A DNA stretch of 64,000 nt from Candidatus Thiodiazotropha sp. 'RUGA' (GTDB taxonomy: Bacteria; Pseudomonadota; Gammaproteobacteria; Chromatiales; Chromatiaceae): positions 1 through 64,000 of the forward strand of contig JAEPDS010000022.1 in the NCBI GenBank assembly GCA_016842065.1, written 5' to 3'. Below are positions 1 to 9,317 of this stretch, one piece after another (the stretch's first letter is position 1; every line of letters begins with the position of its first letter). The translations under genes were made by a program, and so were the position numbers. Below the pieces are notes generated by a model that did not search any database, was not told the DNA's origin, and saw nothing but the letters and a program-made list of their open reading frames with translations.

Positions 1-363
1 ATTCAGCGGGTGGCCAGAAACATCCGCAAACTGGTCGATGCGGAGGAGCGTTATGCCCATCTCTATCTCGGCCATATTGTGCGTATGCAGGAGGAGATCG
101 GTACCGGTGGCGGCGGATTTCGCTTTATGTATGCGGCCTTCCTGCAGGAGGCGGCTGAGATTCTGGCGTCGGATCAGCTGGCCGAGGCGGCCGATGAGAT
201 GTCGTTGATCGGTGATGAGTGGCGGCTGTTCGCCCTGATGTGTGCACGCAAGAGCAAAGCCCGCTATGACGATACCTTTGACTCAATCGCCGACCAATTG
301 GATAAGATCGCCTTGCGTGAAGGGGCGCTGTTTGCCCGCCTCAGTGCTTTAGAATCAAAGTGA
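1..363 (+). CDS. C-terminal fragment of a BtrH/DUF4872-like protein (5' end outside window)
   Basis: The reading frame is open from the first base, so the gene starts upstream of the window; the GTG at 10 is probably internal. The visible 120 residues are mostly helical and acidic, with a GTGGGGFRFMYAAFLQEAAEIL segment (shown only in part by family resemblance) typical of the DUF4872 C-terminal half of BtrH-like acyltransferase/peptidase-fold proteins. Such proteins often sit beside ketosynthase/ACP/ABC-transporter clusters, and one lies immediately alongside here on the opposite strand. The 3' end overlaps the convergent chain-length-factor-like gene by 23 nt. The family assignment is from recalled resemblance of a fragment and could be wrong; the substrate is unknown. 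Confidence 0.5.
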   Translation: MQRVARNIRKLVDAEERYAHLYLGHIVRMQEEIGTGGGGFRFMYAAFLQEAAEILASDQLAEAADEMSLIGDEWRLFALMCARKSKARYDDTFDSIADQLDKIALREGALFARLSALESK

Positions 364-1210
364 CGGTCAGTCGGTCGCTGCCGGCGGTACCGTTCAACAT
401 CCCCAGACGCTCACCGGGTTGCGCCTGATCCAGCCATTGCTGCAGATAGTCTGCGTTTTGGGTCAGGTAGTGCCCTAGGTTCTGCGTGTCGAGTCGCTCT
501 CCCGGCAGCTGCATCTCATTCACTGCACTGTTGCGCAGGAAATCCCCGATCAGGTGGTGGCTGATCTGACGCTGGTGTAGAAATTCATCGATTCGTCTGC
601 TGTCGCGCATCGGTCCACAATACTCGATTGTGGCAAGGGCGGCTTGCTGTTGCTGTGGGTGGCCACAATGAAACCAGAAGCTGCCTTCAGCCAGTGGGGT
701 TGTGGCTGGCATATCCAAGCGTTGTCGATGTTGATCCGGATCATTGGGTACTTCATCGACGGTGCCGAGCAGGATCGGTGATGGGTCGCTGTGTTGTAAG
801 GTTGCTGCAATCTGCAGTCCGGCCTCAAGTGAGCAGTGGTCCCTGGAGACGCTGATCGCCTGCCCCTGGATCCCCAGGGTGACACAGATATGGTAGGCGG
901 TTGAGTTGTTGACGGTGTTTATGAAACCGATCGGATTGGGTAGTGTGCCGCTGTCAAAGATCTGCTCGCTATTGAGGATGGTGCTGTTGAGGTTGGCGTC
1001 GCCACTTGCCAGAACCAGGTGAGTCCCGGCATCGAAACTACCATCCCCGCAGCTCTGGTGCAGGCCCAGCAGGCTGAGCTGGGTGAGCCGATCCGAGCGG
1101 CGAGGCAGCTTATAGGGTAGCGCCTTCAACGCCTGGTTCAGATCGGGCAGCTGTTGCTCAACAGTCTGACTAAAGCCACCATAAGAAAACAGCGAGAGGT
1201 TCAAATCCAT
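341..1210 (-). CDS. Ketosynthase-like chain length factor (PF13723-type)
   Basis: This 289-residue protein resembles the short beta-ketoacyl synthase N-terminal-like family seen as the second ketosynthase in aryl-polyene and other type II clusters. It has the early LPRRSDRLTQLSLLGL segment and a central INTVNNSTAYHI segment where a ketosynthase would have its nucleophile elbow. The catalytic Cys is not at the expected place (nearest is the Cys of RDHCS, one residue off by simple alignment) and the two catalytic His motifs are absent. It is therefore probably a non-catalytic partner of the upstream ketosynthase. Its ATG overlaps the stop of that gene as TAATG, indicating translational coupling. 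The chain-length role is inferred from family and position. Confidence 0.7.
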   Translation of the reverse strand: MDLNLSLFSYGGFSQTVEQQLPDLNQALKALPYKLPRRSDRLTQLSLLGLHQSCGDGSFDAGTHLVLASGDANLNSTILNSEQIFDSGTLPNPIGFINTVNNSTAYHICVTLGIQGQAISVSRDHCSLEAGLQIAATLQHSDPSPILLGTVDEVPNDPDQHRQRLDMPATTPLAEGSFWFHCGHPQQQQAALATIEYCGPMRDSRRIDEFLHQRQISHHLIGDFLRNSAVNEMQLPGERLDTQNLGHYLTQNADYLQQWLDQAQPGERLGMLNGTAGSDRLTVTLILKH

Positions 1211-2358
1211 TAGACCTTTTCCACGACGAGTACGGTATTGCTACCGCCGAATCCAAAATAGTTGAGAAGATAGACGCCATCCGTAGCGTCAAGATCCTCA
1301 TGCAGTGGGGTTAGCGAGAGCTCCGGATCGGAGATTTCAAAGTTGGGGGTCTTTGGTATGTACCCCTGTTCAAGTGCCTCGGCAAACAGAATCAGTTCCA
1401 GTGTGCCACATGCACCGAGAGTATGACCGACGTAGGGTTTGATGGCGGTGATCGGTGGTGTCTGTTCGGGAAATGCAGTGAGAATCCCCTGCGACTCTGA
1501 AATGTCATTCATATAGGTCGCTGTACCGTGGGTTTTGATCGCAACCACATCGGATCTTTCGGTAGCTGTCTCGCGCAGCGCATTTTCCAGCGTCTGGGCG
1601 ATGGTCGAACCATCCGGATTCGATGTGGTGATACTGTACGGGTCGAAGCAACTGCCGCCACCGCGCAGCATCAAAGAGGCTGAACCTGTGCTCGGCTTGC
1701 TGATGATCACAGCGGAGCAGGATTCGCCCAGGATGATGCCGTCCCGGGTCTTGTCGAAGGGAGCAACACGCTGCTCGGCGATCAGTTGCATGCCGGCGAA
1801 ACCGTTAAGGGTGGTCTCGTTATAGAGTTCGATGCCCACCACCAGCGCATGCTCGTAAAAACCCTGCTGCACCATATTCTGGGCCAGCAACAGGGCATTG
1901 GCACTGGAGGTGCAGGCCGAGTTGATATTAAAGGGTTCACTGTCGATGCAAAATTTGCGGCAGATCGATTCGCCTAGCCGGTTGTAGCCGGTAAACGGCA
2001 TCGGCACTGCGGATTGATCTCCCGCCTCAAGCTTCTGTCTGTAATCAATCTCACTGCCGCGCAGGTCATAGGAGGATGAGCCAATGAACAGACCGGTGTG
2101 ACGGATCTCTGCTAGGTTCAACTGACTCCTCTGCAGAGCCTTTTCGATGACTTCGAAGAGGATGCGTTCGGTTCGATCCGGATCGTCGAAATTATCGTCG
2201 AGCGAATAGTAGGGCAGCTGCAGTCGGGTGGAATCGAGTTGCAGTGTGGGCGGTCCGTATTGCCCGGTTGCACCGCGCGGACCCGACGGATTGCTCAGTG
2301 ATTCGCCGAGGTGGGATGCGCAGGCATATCCGATGATGGGAAGCTTAACTGACTCCAT
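1210..2358 (-). CDS. Beta-ketoacyl-[ACP] synthase, FabF/KAS II type
   Basis: This 382-residue condensing enzyme would elongate acyl chains carried on the ACP encoded just upstream. The Cys-His-His triad is visible: nucleophile Cys in SACTSSANA near residue 150, His in KTHGTATYMND and His in KPYVGHTLGACG. The start is placed at the ATG at 2358, four bases after the ACP stop; a longer frame to 2562 would only read through the ACP gene. It is part of a minus-strand operon (ABC ATPase, permease, ACP, KS, KS-like). As a dedicated KS with its own ACP and a defective partner it looks like a specialised lipid or polyketide enzyme, not the housekeeping FabF. The product is unknown. Confidence 0.88.
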   Translation of the reverse strand: MESVKLPIIGYACASHLGESLSNPSGPRGATGQYGPPTLQLDSTRLQLPYYSLDDNFDDPDRTERILFEVIEKALQRSQLNLAEIRHTGLFIGSSSYDLRGSEIDYRQKLEAGDQSAVPMPFTGYNRLGESICRKFCIDSEPFNINSACTSSANALLLAQNMVQQGFYEHALVVGIELYNETTLNGFAGMQLIAEQRVAPFDKTRDGIILGESCSAVIISKPSTGSASLMLRGGGSCFDPYSITTSNPDGSTIAQTLENALRETATERSDVVAIKTHGTATYMNDISESQGILTAFPEQTPPITAIKPYVGHTLGACGTLELILFAEALEQGYIPKTPNFEISDPELSLTPLHEDLDATDGVYLLNYFGFGGSNTVLVVEKV

Positions 2359-2362
2359 GTCC

Positions 2363-2632
2363 TTACTCTGGGCGTAAATGGTCTGCCAGGTTGTTGATGG
2401 TGGCAAGAATCTCTCTTGATTCGGCGTCATTCTGGATGTGTACGCCGTAGCGGTTTTTGATCGTGACGATGACTTGAAGCATATCGATGGAATCGAGTCC
2501 AAAGCGAGCCTCCGGCCCGGCCAGATATTCGTCGTCCTTGATATCCTGGGGATCGAAATCATCTAACCGGCATTCTTCAACGATCATCTGTTTGAGTTCC
2601 GATTTGAACTGTGTATCCGTTGAACCTTTCAT
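2363..2632 (-). CDS. Acyl carrier protein
   Basis: This acidic 89-residue protein has the phosphopantetheine attachment motif GLDSIDML, the Ser carrying the prosthetic arm, followed by a helix III pattern. It would tether the growing acyl chain for the ketosynthase pair downstream. The start at 2632 is chosen because the ATG overlaps the stop codon of the ABC permease (TAATG) and gives a normal ACP length; upstream in-frame codons lie inside the permease. The spacer before the motif (EYLAGPEARF) is slightly longer than in primary-metabolism ACPs, fitting a specialised carrier. Confidence 0.88.
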   Translation of the reverse strand: MKGSTDTQFKSELKQMIVEECRLDDFDPQDIKDDEYLAGPEARFGLDSIDMLQVIVTIKNRYGVHIQNDAESREILATINNLADHLRPE

Positions 2633-3822
2633 TATTTGATTTCCGTCAGGCCTTTGTATGAATGGAGCGAAAGTAAAAACAAACAGCCGGAGAATGCCAG
2701 CAGCTTGAGAATCTCGGGCCCGGCCATGGCCCATCCACCTTGTCTCAATAGGATGGAGAAGAAGCCTTCCAGTGCCCAGTTCATGGGAGAGAGGGCGGCG
2801 ATCTGCTGCATCAGTTCAGGCATTACAAAAGTCGGCACCATGATACCACCAATGGCGGCCAGAATAAGGTTGCTGATTCCGCCAAGCGTGGTGGCCTGCT
2901 CAGTGGTCTTGGCCTGGGTGGCGATCAGCAGGGCGAAGCTGATTGCCGACAGGCTGGTGGCTATGATCAACGGCAGCAGCAACCAGCTCTGCTCGTTGAG
3001 TTGCAGTCCCTCACCGGTCAGTAGTGGTACCAGGTGGATGCCAACCAGCAGCATCAATGCCGCCTGTATCAGGTTGATTCCCAGGTAGGGTATCAGCTTG
3101 CCGATCAGCAGATAGCTGCGGGGTACCGGCAGGGTCTGCAGGCGATGCAGTGTGCCTTGCTGTCGTTCTGTCAGCAGGGTTGTGGAGATCGGCAGCACCA
3201 CAAAGAACATCGCAAAAATCAGCCAGGCAGGAACACTCTGCTGAACGGAATTGGGCTGGGATTGCGCCTCGGCACCAAGGGTCTCGGTGACAACCAGGGA
3301 TTTACCCAGCAGATGGTCGACCCGCTGCTGGCGCTCTGTTGCAGTGAGGTCGTCGTGTTTGAACAGCTGATTGACCTGATAGGCGCCGAGGGCCTGCCGT
3401 ACCGCGCCCAGGATCGATCGACGCATTGAACCTGGGAGGGTGGCCGCATAGAGCACCCGCAGCTTTTCAGAACTTTCGGTCACCGGGGATTGGATGATCT
3501 TCTCAAACCGAGCGGGCAGCATGACGCCACCGATAATCACTCCCTGCTGCAGGGCGCGGGTCAACTCTGCCGCGCTTTCGTAATATTCAACCCGAACCCC
3601 TTCAAGTTGTTGGAAATGCTGGCTCAGCTCCCCATCGTCATGATTGTCGGCTGCCATCCACAGGCCCACAGCAGGGCGGTCCTTGGACTCACCGCTCATG
3701 CGGTCCTGCAGTGCCAGGGACATGATCAGGATGAATACGATCGGCAGCAGGAACAGTACCAGCAGGGCATGAATGTCACGGGAGACCAGTAACAGCTCTT
3801 TCTTGATCACTGCAAACAGCAT
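2632..3822 (-). CDS. ABC-2 type transporter permease
   Basis: This 396-residue inner-membrane protein has one N-terminal membrane segment (about residues 15-40), a large extracytoplasmic domain (about 45-200) and five C-terminal membrane segments. This is the YhhJ/linearmycin-type ABC-2 exporter permease layout. The segment TTLLTERQQGTLHRLQTLPVPR, quoted only by its core ERQQGT, is characteristic of the family just after the second membrane segment. It starts four bases after the ATPase gene and ends overlapping the ACP start, so it probably exports the product of the ketosynthase system. The transported compound is not known. Confidence 0.88.
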   Translation of the reverse strand: MLFAVIKKELLLVSRDIHALLVLFLLPIVFILIMSLALQDRMSGESKDRPAVGLWMAADNHDDGELSQHFQQLEGVRVEYYESAAELTRALQQGVIIGGVMLPARFEKIIQSPVTESSEKLRVLYAATLPGSMRRSILGAVRQALGAYQVNQLFKHDDLTATERQQRVDHLLGKSLVVTETLGAEAQSQPNSVQQSVPAWLIFAMFFVVLPISTTLLTERQQGTLHRLQTLPVPRSYLLIGKLIPYLGINLIQAALMLLVGIHLVPLLTGEGLQLNEQSWLLLPLIIATSLSAISFALLIATQAKTTEQATTLGGISNLILAAIGGIMVPTFVMPELMQQIAALSPMNWALEGFFSILLRQGGWAMAGPEILKLLAFSGCLFLLSLHSYKGLTEIK

Positions 3823-3826
3823 ACTT

Positions 3827-4750
3827 TCAATCTCTCAAGCGGGTATGGGTCAATTCGAAAAACAGCTTTTCCAGGGTATGTTTACCGTAGGAAAGATTGA
3901 CCACAGACAGGTTGAGTGAAGCCAATACCTGCAGCAGTTCGCCGATTTCTGTCTGATCTTTCGGATGCCCGCTGATCGTCAGTTCGGAGAGGCTGAAGCC
4001 CTTAGTCTGCAGGCTATTATTCAGCTGCGCGTATCGGTTTTGGTCGTCTATTGGTGCCAGTTCGACGATCAGTTGAGGATCCCGTTTGAGGATCTGGCGG
4101 AGCGCACCCTGCACCAGGATCCTGCCATGATCCATGATTGCCACCTGGTCACACAGCTGCTCGATCTCTTCCATGTAGTGGCTGGTGTAGACGATGGTGC
4201 TGCCAGCCTTGTTCAGCTCCCGGATCGATTGCAGGATGAAATGGCGGGATTGAGGGTCTATCCCCACGGTGGGTTCATCGAGAAAGATCAGTCGCGGTTT
4301 GTTGAGCAGGCCGATTGCCAGGTTGAGGCGCCGTTTCAAACCGCCGGAGAAGTGTTTTGCCAGCCTTTGTCTCTGTTCTGTCAGTCCGGTCAGCTCCAGC
4401 GCCTGATCGATCAGCCGGCTCCTGTTACCCGCCTGTCCGGGATAGAGGCTGGCGAAGAACTGCAGATTCTCCGATACGCTCAACTGTGGGTAGAAGGCAT
4501 ATTCCTGGGGGATGTGGGCCAGCTTTTGCAGGATCGATGTTCGGTCTGCCAGGTAGCTTTCGCCATCGATCTCGATGTCGCCAGCTGAGGGTTGCAGCTG
4601 ACCGGTCATCAACGAGATGAGGGTCGTTTTACCCGCGCCATTGGGGCCGAGCAAGCCAAATAGGGAACCCTTGGCGACAGCCAGGTCCACACCCTCGAAG
4701 AGCGGGGGGTGGTGTGGGTAGTGATACGCTATTTGCTGCAGCTTGATCAT
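3827..4750 (-). CDS. ABC transporter ATP-binding protein (exporter type)
   Basis: The 307-residue nucleotide-binding subunit has Walker A GPNGAGKTT near residue 35, signature SGGLKRRLN, Walker B LIFLDEPTVGID and the switch His of YTSHYMEEIE. This is the CcmA/DrrA-like class that pairs with ABC-2 permeases. About 90 C-terminal residues extend beyond the ATPase core, as in that class. It is first in the minus-strand operon, so the promoter should lie in 4751-4963, shared divergently with glnE. Confidence 0.92.
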   Translation of the reverse strand: MIKLQQIAYHYPHHPPLFEGVDLAVAKGSLFGLLGPNGAGKTTLISLMTGQLQPSAGDIEIDGESYLADRTSILQKLAHIPQEYAFYPQLSVSENLQFFASLYPGQAGNRSRLIDQALELTGLTEQRQRLAKHFSGGLKRRLNLAIGLLNKPRLIFLDEPTVGIDPQSRHFILQSIRELNKAGSTIVYTSHYMEEIEQLCDQVAIMDHGRILVQGALRQILKRDPQLIVELAPIDDQNRYAQLNNSLQTKGFSLSELTISGHPKDQTEIGELLQVLASLNLSVVNLSYGKHTLEKLFFELTHTRLRD

Positions 4751-4963
4751 GCCTGATCTGGTCTCTGGCGCCAGTTTGCGGAGAGAGCAACCCTATGTGA
4801 TTTGTAACGCCTTGGCAATAATCGTTATCCCCAGCTAGTCTTGCCTGCTGAATTGTGCCGCCTGCCGGGTTTCGCGGGATCGATAGCAGCGGCCAATAAC
4901 AGGTTGGTAGAATCTCGCTGCCGGTGTAACCTGAACACGGTGCCAAAAGAATAATTCAGATTG

Positions 4964-7858
4964 ATGAGAAGAGGCGTGGAGCTAGACCAAGAGCACGAAC
5001 AACAGTGGCAGCTGTGGTGTGAGAAACTGGCCGATGCGGAACTGAGTCCGCCGGAGGACCGGCTGTTTATCAACCAATTGAAGCGGGTCTGGGAGGGCAG
5101 TGATTTTGTCCTCCAGGTGGCCAACCGTTTTCCGGAACTGTTGCCGGAACTGCACCAGCAGGGCCTGCTGGGAGGCCGTTTCGAGGCGGGTGAAATGGCC
5201 TCCCGGCTGGCTGACCATCTGAGTGGAATCAGCGATGAGCAGACACTGGGCAGGCAACTTCGCAAGTTCCGCCGTGAACAGATGGTGCGCATCATCTGGC
5301 GTGACCTGACCGGCCTGGCGGAGCTGGCTGAAACCTTGGAGGATCTCTCTGCACTGGCGGATGCCTCGATTGAGCTGGCGCTGCAGCACCTCTATGAGTG
5401 GTGTTGCAACGAGATGGGGGTGCCGAGAAACGAACAGGGGGAGGCTCAGCCCCTGGTAGTGTTGGGGATGGGTAAGCTGGGCGCCCGTGAGCTCAATCTC
5501 TCCTCCGATATCGATCTGATCTTCGCCTATCCCGAGTCAGGCCAGACCGATGGCGCACGACGCCTTACCAATGAGCAGTTTTTCATCCGTCTCTGCCAGA
5601 AGCTGGTGCAGGCGCTGGATAACCATACGGCGGATGGCTTCGTCTTCCGGGTGGATACCCGCTTGCGTCCGTTTGGCACGGTTGGCCCACTGGCGATGAG
5701 CTTCTCCGCGATGGAGAGCTACTACGGTTCCCAGGCCCGTGAGTGGGAGCGCTATGCCATGATCAAGGCCAGGGTGGTTGCCGGCGATGCGGAGGCGGGC
5801 GATGAGTTGATGGCGATGCTCAGGCCCTTCGTCTACCGCCGTTACCTGGATTTCAGCGCCATCGAGTCACTGCGGGAGATGAAGCAGCTGATCAGCAGTG
5901 AACTGCATAAGAAAGGTATGGCCGCCAACATCAAACTTGGACCTGGCGGAATCCGTGAGATCGAGTTCGTCGGGCAGGCCTTTCAGTTGATCCGGGGTGG
6001 GCGGGACAAAGATCTGCAGATCCGCCCCATACTCTCTGTGTTGAAACTGTTGCAGGCGCGCAAGCTGCTGCCGGAGTATGCGGTTAGGGAACTGACCGAA
6101 GCCTACGAGTTTCTGCGCCTGGTGGAAAACCGCATTCAAGCCTGGCAGGACAAGCAGACCCATCTATTGCCATCGGACGAGATGCTGAGATTGCGTCTGG
6201 CCCGCTCCATGGGGTTTGACGACTGGCCGCTTTTCTCACAGGTGCTGGAGCAGCATCGCAAACGGGTACAGAGCCATTTCGATATGGTTTTCGCGGCTCC
6301 GCAGGCTGAAGCGGATCAGGAGAATCAGCCTTTTGCTGCGGTATGGAACGATCTATTGGATGAGGAGCAGGCCGAATCGGTGCTCCATCAATATGGCTTC
6401 AGTAAGCCGGATCAGGCGCTTCATCTGTTGAATCACCTGCGCAACAGCCACGCCTGCCGTCAGTTGAGCAGCAAGGGCCGGGAGCGTCTCGACCAGTTGA
6501 TGCCGCTGTTGTTGCAAGCGGTCGGACAGTCCGAGAGTGCCGATGTCACCCTGCCCAGAGTGCTCAATCTGCTGGAGGCGGTTGCCCGCCGAACCGCCTA
6601 TATCGCCCTGTTGATTGAAAATCCGATGGTGCTCTCCCAGCTGGTCAAGCTGGCCGGAATCAGCCCCTGGGTGGCGAGCATGCTGACCCGTCATCCGATC
6701 CTGATGGATGAGTTACTCGATCCGCGCAGGCTCTATTCACCCCTCAAGCGGGAGGCGCTCAGCGAAGAGCTGGCCGAGCAGATATCCCGTATCGATGCGG
6801 ATGACCTGGAGAGCCAGATGGAGCGGTTACGCCAGTTTGCCCAGAGCAACCGCCTGAGAGTGGCAGCGGCGGACATCGCCGATCAGATCCCGTTGATGGT
6901 GGTCAGTGACTATCTCACCTGGATCGCCGAAAGCATCATCGAGCAGGTGATTCAGCTGACTTACCAGGAGATGGTGCGGCGGCATGGAGAACCGCCTGGG
7001 ATCGAGCCGGGAGAGACCGGTTTCGCAGTGGTCGGCTACGGCAAGCTGGGGGGTATCGAATTGGGCTTCGGCTCTGACCTGGATATGGTGTTTCTGCATG
7101 GCTGTGCCGATCGGAATGCCTATACCAAAGGCAGGAAACCGGTTTCAGTGGATGTTTTCTATGCCCGCATGGCGCAGCGGTTCATCCATCTCATGACTAC
7201 CCGAACCCCGTCGGGGATACTCTACGAAGTGGATATGCGTCTGCGGCCGAACGGCAACTCCGGCATGATGGTGGCCTCCCTGGAGACCTTCGAGACCTAC
7301 CAGAAGAGCAGCGCCTGGACCTGGGAACATCAGGCGTTGGTGCGGGCCAGAGTGGTCGCCGGGGATGCCAGGCTGGCTGAACGCTTCGATAAGATACGGC
7401 GCGGCATCATCGGTTCCGAGCGGGAGCCGGAGAAGCTGCGTGCTGAGGTTGTCGAGATGCGGGAAAAGATGCGTTCCGCGCTGGATAAGAGCAGCCAGGA
7501 GCTGTTTGACCTGAAGCAGGGCCGGGGCGGTATCGTCGATATTGAATTTATGGTTCAATACACGGTCCTTCGGTGGGCGCATCACCACCCAGAACTGTTG
7601 GTCTGGACGGATAACATTCGCCTGCTGGAGACGCTTTCCAAACTGGGATTGCTCGACAATCAAGCCGCAGATCGCATGATGGGGATCTACAAGGTGCTGC
7701 GGGCAGTCTACCATCGCAGTGCGCTACAGGATCAGCCGGCGCTGGTGGAGAGTGAGAAGCTTGCCGAAGAGCGGGCACTGGTGCAGGATCTCTGGTCCTG
7801 TCTGATGCACAATGATGAGTTGAACGAGAGAAGTTTTCATGATGTCGACAATGGCTGA
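4964..7858 (+). CDS. glnE: Bifunctional glutamine synthetase adenylyltransferase/deadenylase
   Basis: This 964-residue enzyme adenylylates and deadenylylates glutamine synthetase in response to PII and glutamine. Both nucleotidyltransferase domains are present with their metal-binding motifs: GMGKLGARELNLSSDIDLIF begins near residue 165 and GYGKLGGIELGFGSDLDMVF near 690. Each is followed by its helical GlnE-type domain. Length matches the family (about 950). The ATG at 4964 is preferred over an adjacent TTG at 4961; no strong ribosome binding site is visible. The 3' end overlaps ilvE by about 20 nt, suggesting co-transcription of two nitrogen-metabolism genes. Confidence 0.96.
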   Translation: MRRGVELDQEHEQQWQLWCEKLADAELSPPEDRLFINQLKRVWEGSDFVLQVANRFPELLPELHQQGLLGGRFEAGEMASRLADHLSGISDEQTLGRQLRKFRREQMVRIIWRDLTGLAELAETLEDLSALADASIELALQHLYEWCCNEMGVPRNEQGEAQPLVVLGMGKLGARELNLSSDIDLIFAYPESGQTDGARRLTNEQFFIRLCQKLVQALDNHTADGFVFRVDTRLRPFGTVGPLAMSFSAMESYYGSQAREWERYAMIKARVVAGDAEAGDELMAMLRPFVYRRYLDFSAIESLREMKQLISSELHKKGMAANIKLGPGGIREIEFVGQAFQLIRGGRDKDLQIRPILSVLKLLQARKLLPEYAVRELTEAYEFLRLVENRIQAWQDKQTHLLPSDEMLRLRLARSMGFDDWPLFSQVLEQHRKRVQSHFDMVFAAPQAEADQENQPFAAVWNDLLDEEQAESVLHQYGFSKPDQALHLLNHLRNSHACRQLSSKGRERLDQLMPLLLQAVGQSESADVTLPRVLNLLEAVARRTAYIALLIENPMVLSQLVKLAGISPWVASMLTRHPILMDELLDPRRLYSPLKREALSEELAEQISRIDADDLESQMERLRQFAQSNRLRVAAADIADQIPLMVVSDYLTWIAESIIEQVIQLTYQEMVRRHGEPPGIEPGETGFAVVGYGKLGGIELGFGSDLDMVFLHGCADRNAYTKGRKPVSVDVFYARMAQRFIHLMTTRTPSGILYEVDMRLRPNGNSGMMVASLETFETYQKSSAWTWEHQALVRARVVAGDARLAERFDKIRRGIIGSEREPEKLRAEVVEMREKMRSALDKSSQELFDLKQGRGGIVDIEFMVQYTVLRWAHHHPELLVWTDNIRLLETLSKLGLLDNQAADRMMGIYKVLRAVYHRSALQDQPALVESEKLAEERALVQDLWSCLMHNDELNERSFHDVDNG

Positions 7859-8765
7859 CCGTGACGGTGTCATCTGGCTGGATGGCAAAATGGTTCCCTG
7901 GCGCGAGGCGAAAACCCATGTGCTGACCCACACCCTGCACTATGGGATGGGGGTGTTTGAAGGGGTGCGCGCCTACCATGCCGAAAAGGGTACCGCGATC
8001 TTCCGTCTGCAGGAGCATACCGACCGACTGTTTCGTTCCGGCCATATCCTGAACATGACCATTCCCTTCGATCGAGAGACCATCAATGAGGCTCAGCGGG
8101 CGGTGGTGCGGGAGAACAATCTCGACTCGGCCTATATCCGGCCGATGTGCTTCTATGGCTCCGAAGGCATGGGACTGCGGGCGGACAATCTGAAAGTCCA
8201 CTGCATGGTTGCCGCCTGGGAGTGGGGCGCCTATCTGGGGGCGGAAAACATGGAGAAGGGTATCCGCATCCGGGTCTCATCGTTTACCCGTCACCATGTG
8301 AATATCACCATGTGCCGGGCCAAGGCCAACGGTAACTACATGAACTCCATGATGGCCCTGCAGGAAGCGCTGCATGACGGCTATGACGAGGCTCTGCTGC
8401 TCGACGCTGAAGGCTATGTCATGGAGGGTTCGGGAGAGAACATCTTCATCGTTCGCGATGGGGTGATCTATACCCCGGATCTGACTTCGGCGCTGGACGG
8501 GATAACCCGCAAGACGGTGATCGAGCTGGCTGAAGAGTTGAATTACAAAGTGGTTGAGAAGCGCATCACCCGGGATGAGGTCTATATCGCTGACGAGGCC
8601 TTTTTCACCGGTACCGCAGCGGAAGTGACGCCGATCCGCGAGGTCGACAACCGGGCCATCGGTGCAGGTGGCCGTGGGCCGATTACCGGCGAGCTGCAAA
8701 AGCGCTATTTCGACCTGGTGCATGGTCGCTTGGCATCCCATCCGGAATGGCTGGACTATGTCTGA
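7839..8765 (+). CDS. ilvE: Branched-chain amino acid aminotransferase
   Basis: The product catalyses the last step of valine, leucine and isoleucine synthesis with PLP. It has the fold-type IV pattern: LHYGMGVFEGVRAY near the N-terminus, WGAYLGAE in the middle, the PLP lysine in CRAKANGNYMNS, EGSGENIF, and FFTGTAAEVTPI near the C-terminus. Length (308) equals E. coli IlvE. Three ATGs (7839, 7842, 7851) lie close together; GAGAG upstream supports the first two. The start lies inside the end of glnE. Confidence 0.95.
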   Translation: MMSTMADRDGVIWLDGKMVPWREAKTHVLTHTLHYGMGVFEGVRAYHAEKGTAIFRLQEHTDRLFRSGHILNMTIPFDRETINEAQRAVVRENNLDSAYIRPMCFYGSEGMGLRADNLKVHCMVAAWEWGAYLGAENMEKGIRIRVSSFTRHHVNITMCRAKANGNYMNSMMALQEALHDGYDEALLLDAEGYVMEGSGENIFIVRDGVIYTPDLTSALDGITRKTVIELAEELNYKVVEKRITRDEVYIADEAFFTGTAAEVTPIREVDNRAIGAGGRGPITGELQKRYFDLVHGRLASHPEWLDYV

Positions 8766-8790
8766 TCAACAGGTCAGAGGAGAATCGCAT

Positions 8791-8979
8791 ATGACTCAGG
8801 CAGAAACACAATCCACCCAGCAGGAGATACACAAGGTCACCCGAAAGGACCTGCCGCTCTGCTGCCCTCGCCCCGGTGAAACCCTGGCGGCACTCCATCC
8901 GCGGGTCTATCTGCCGATTGAAAAGACCGGCAGCGCCACCTGTCCCTATTGCGGCGCCAGGTATCAATTGACTGAATAA
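8791..8979 (+). CDS. Zinc-finger domain protein, zf-CHCC family
   Basis: This 62-residue protein contains LCCPRPGETLAALHPRVYLPIE followed by ATCPYCGARYQL; the zinc ligands are a Cys, a His and the CPYC pair. It is the bacterial counterpart of the zinc domain of mitochondrial complex I subunit NDUFS6. It lies 25 nt after ilvE with an AGAGGAGAA ribosome binding site. Proteins of this family commonly follow ilvE in gammaproteobacteria. The biological role is not established. Confidence 0.85.
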   Translation: MTQAETQSTQQEIHKVTRKDLPLCCPRPGETLAALHPRVYLPIEKTGSATCPYCGARYQLTE

Positions 8980-9317
8980 CTGAACCTGTCAACCCGGTAA
9001 CCCTAGATCCGGTTGCCGGGTTGGTCAGCCCGAAAATCCACAACCTCGCACAGCTACGCTTCAACACCGGCAGGGGAATCCCCTGTTGTCTCATCACTGT
9101 TCAACTAGACCACTTCCGCATTCAACCCACTACCAATCTACAGATTTCCAGACGATTGGACGATATAGACAGAGATGATTGATCGACTTCAGATTCATAG
9201 GATGTGTTTATGTCTTAGATCAATGTCGGCAGGCGAACAAAATGGCACCATCAGCGGTCATGGAGGACCGATGCTCTCGGTCTGGATTGGTTGTGGATGA
9301 CCGACTGGATTACGGTT
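8980..9317. other. Intergenic region with one hairpin
   Basis: No credible gene is seen in these 338 bases. The stretch begins with the hairpin listed at 8991-9022 and must contain the promoter of the response regulator gene at 9318. The DNA is moderately A+T rich toward its right half. I could not identify convincing -35/-10 boxes. Confidence 0.5.
8991..9022 (+). terminator. Hairpin after the glnE-ilvE-zf-CHCC operon
   Basis: The arms AACCCGGTAACC and GGTTGCCGGGTT pair over 12 positions with one G-T wobble around an 8-nt loop. It lies 11 nt after the stop codon of the last gene. There is no T-run after it, so it is a weak or mRNA-stabilising terminator at best. Confidence 0.5.
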
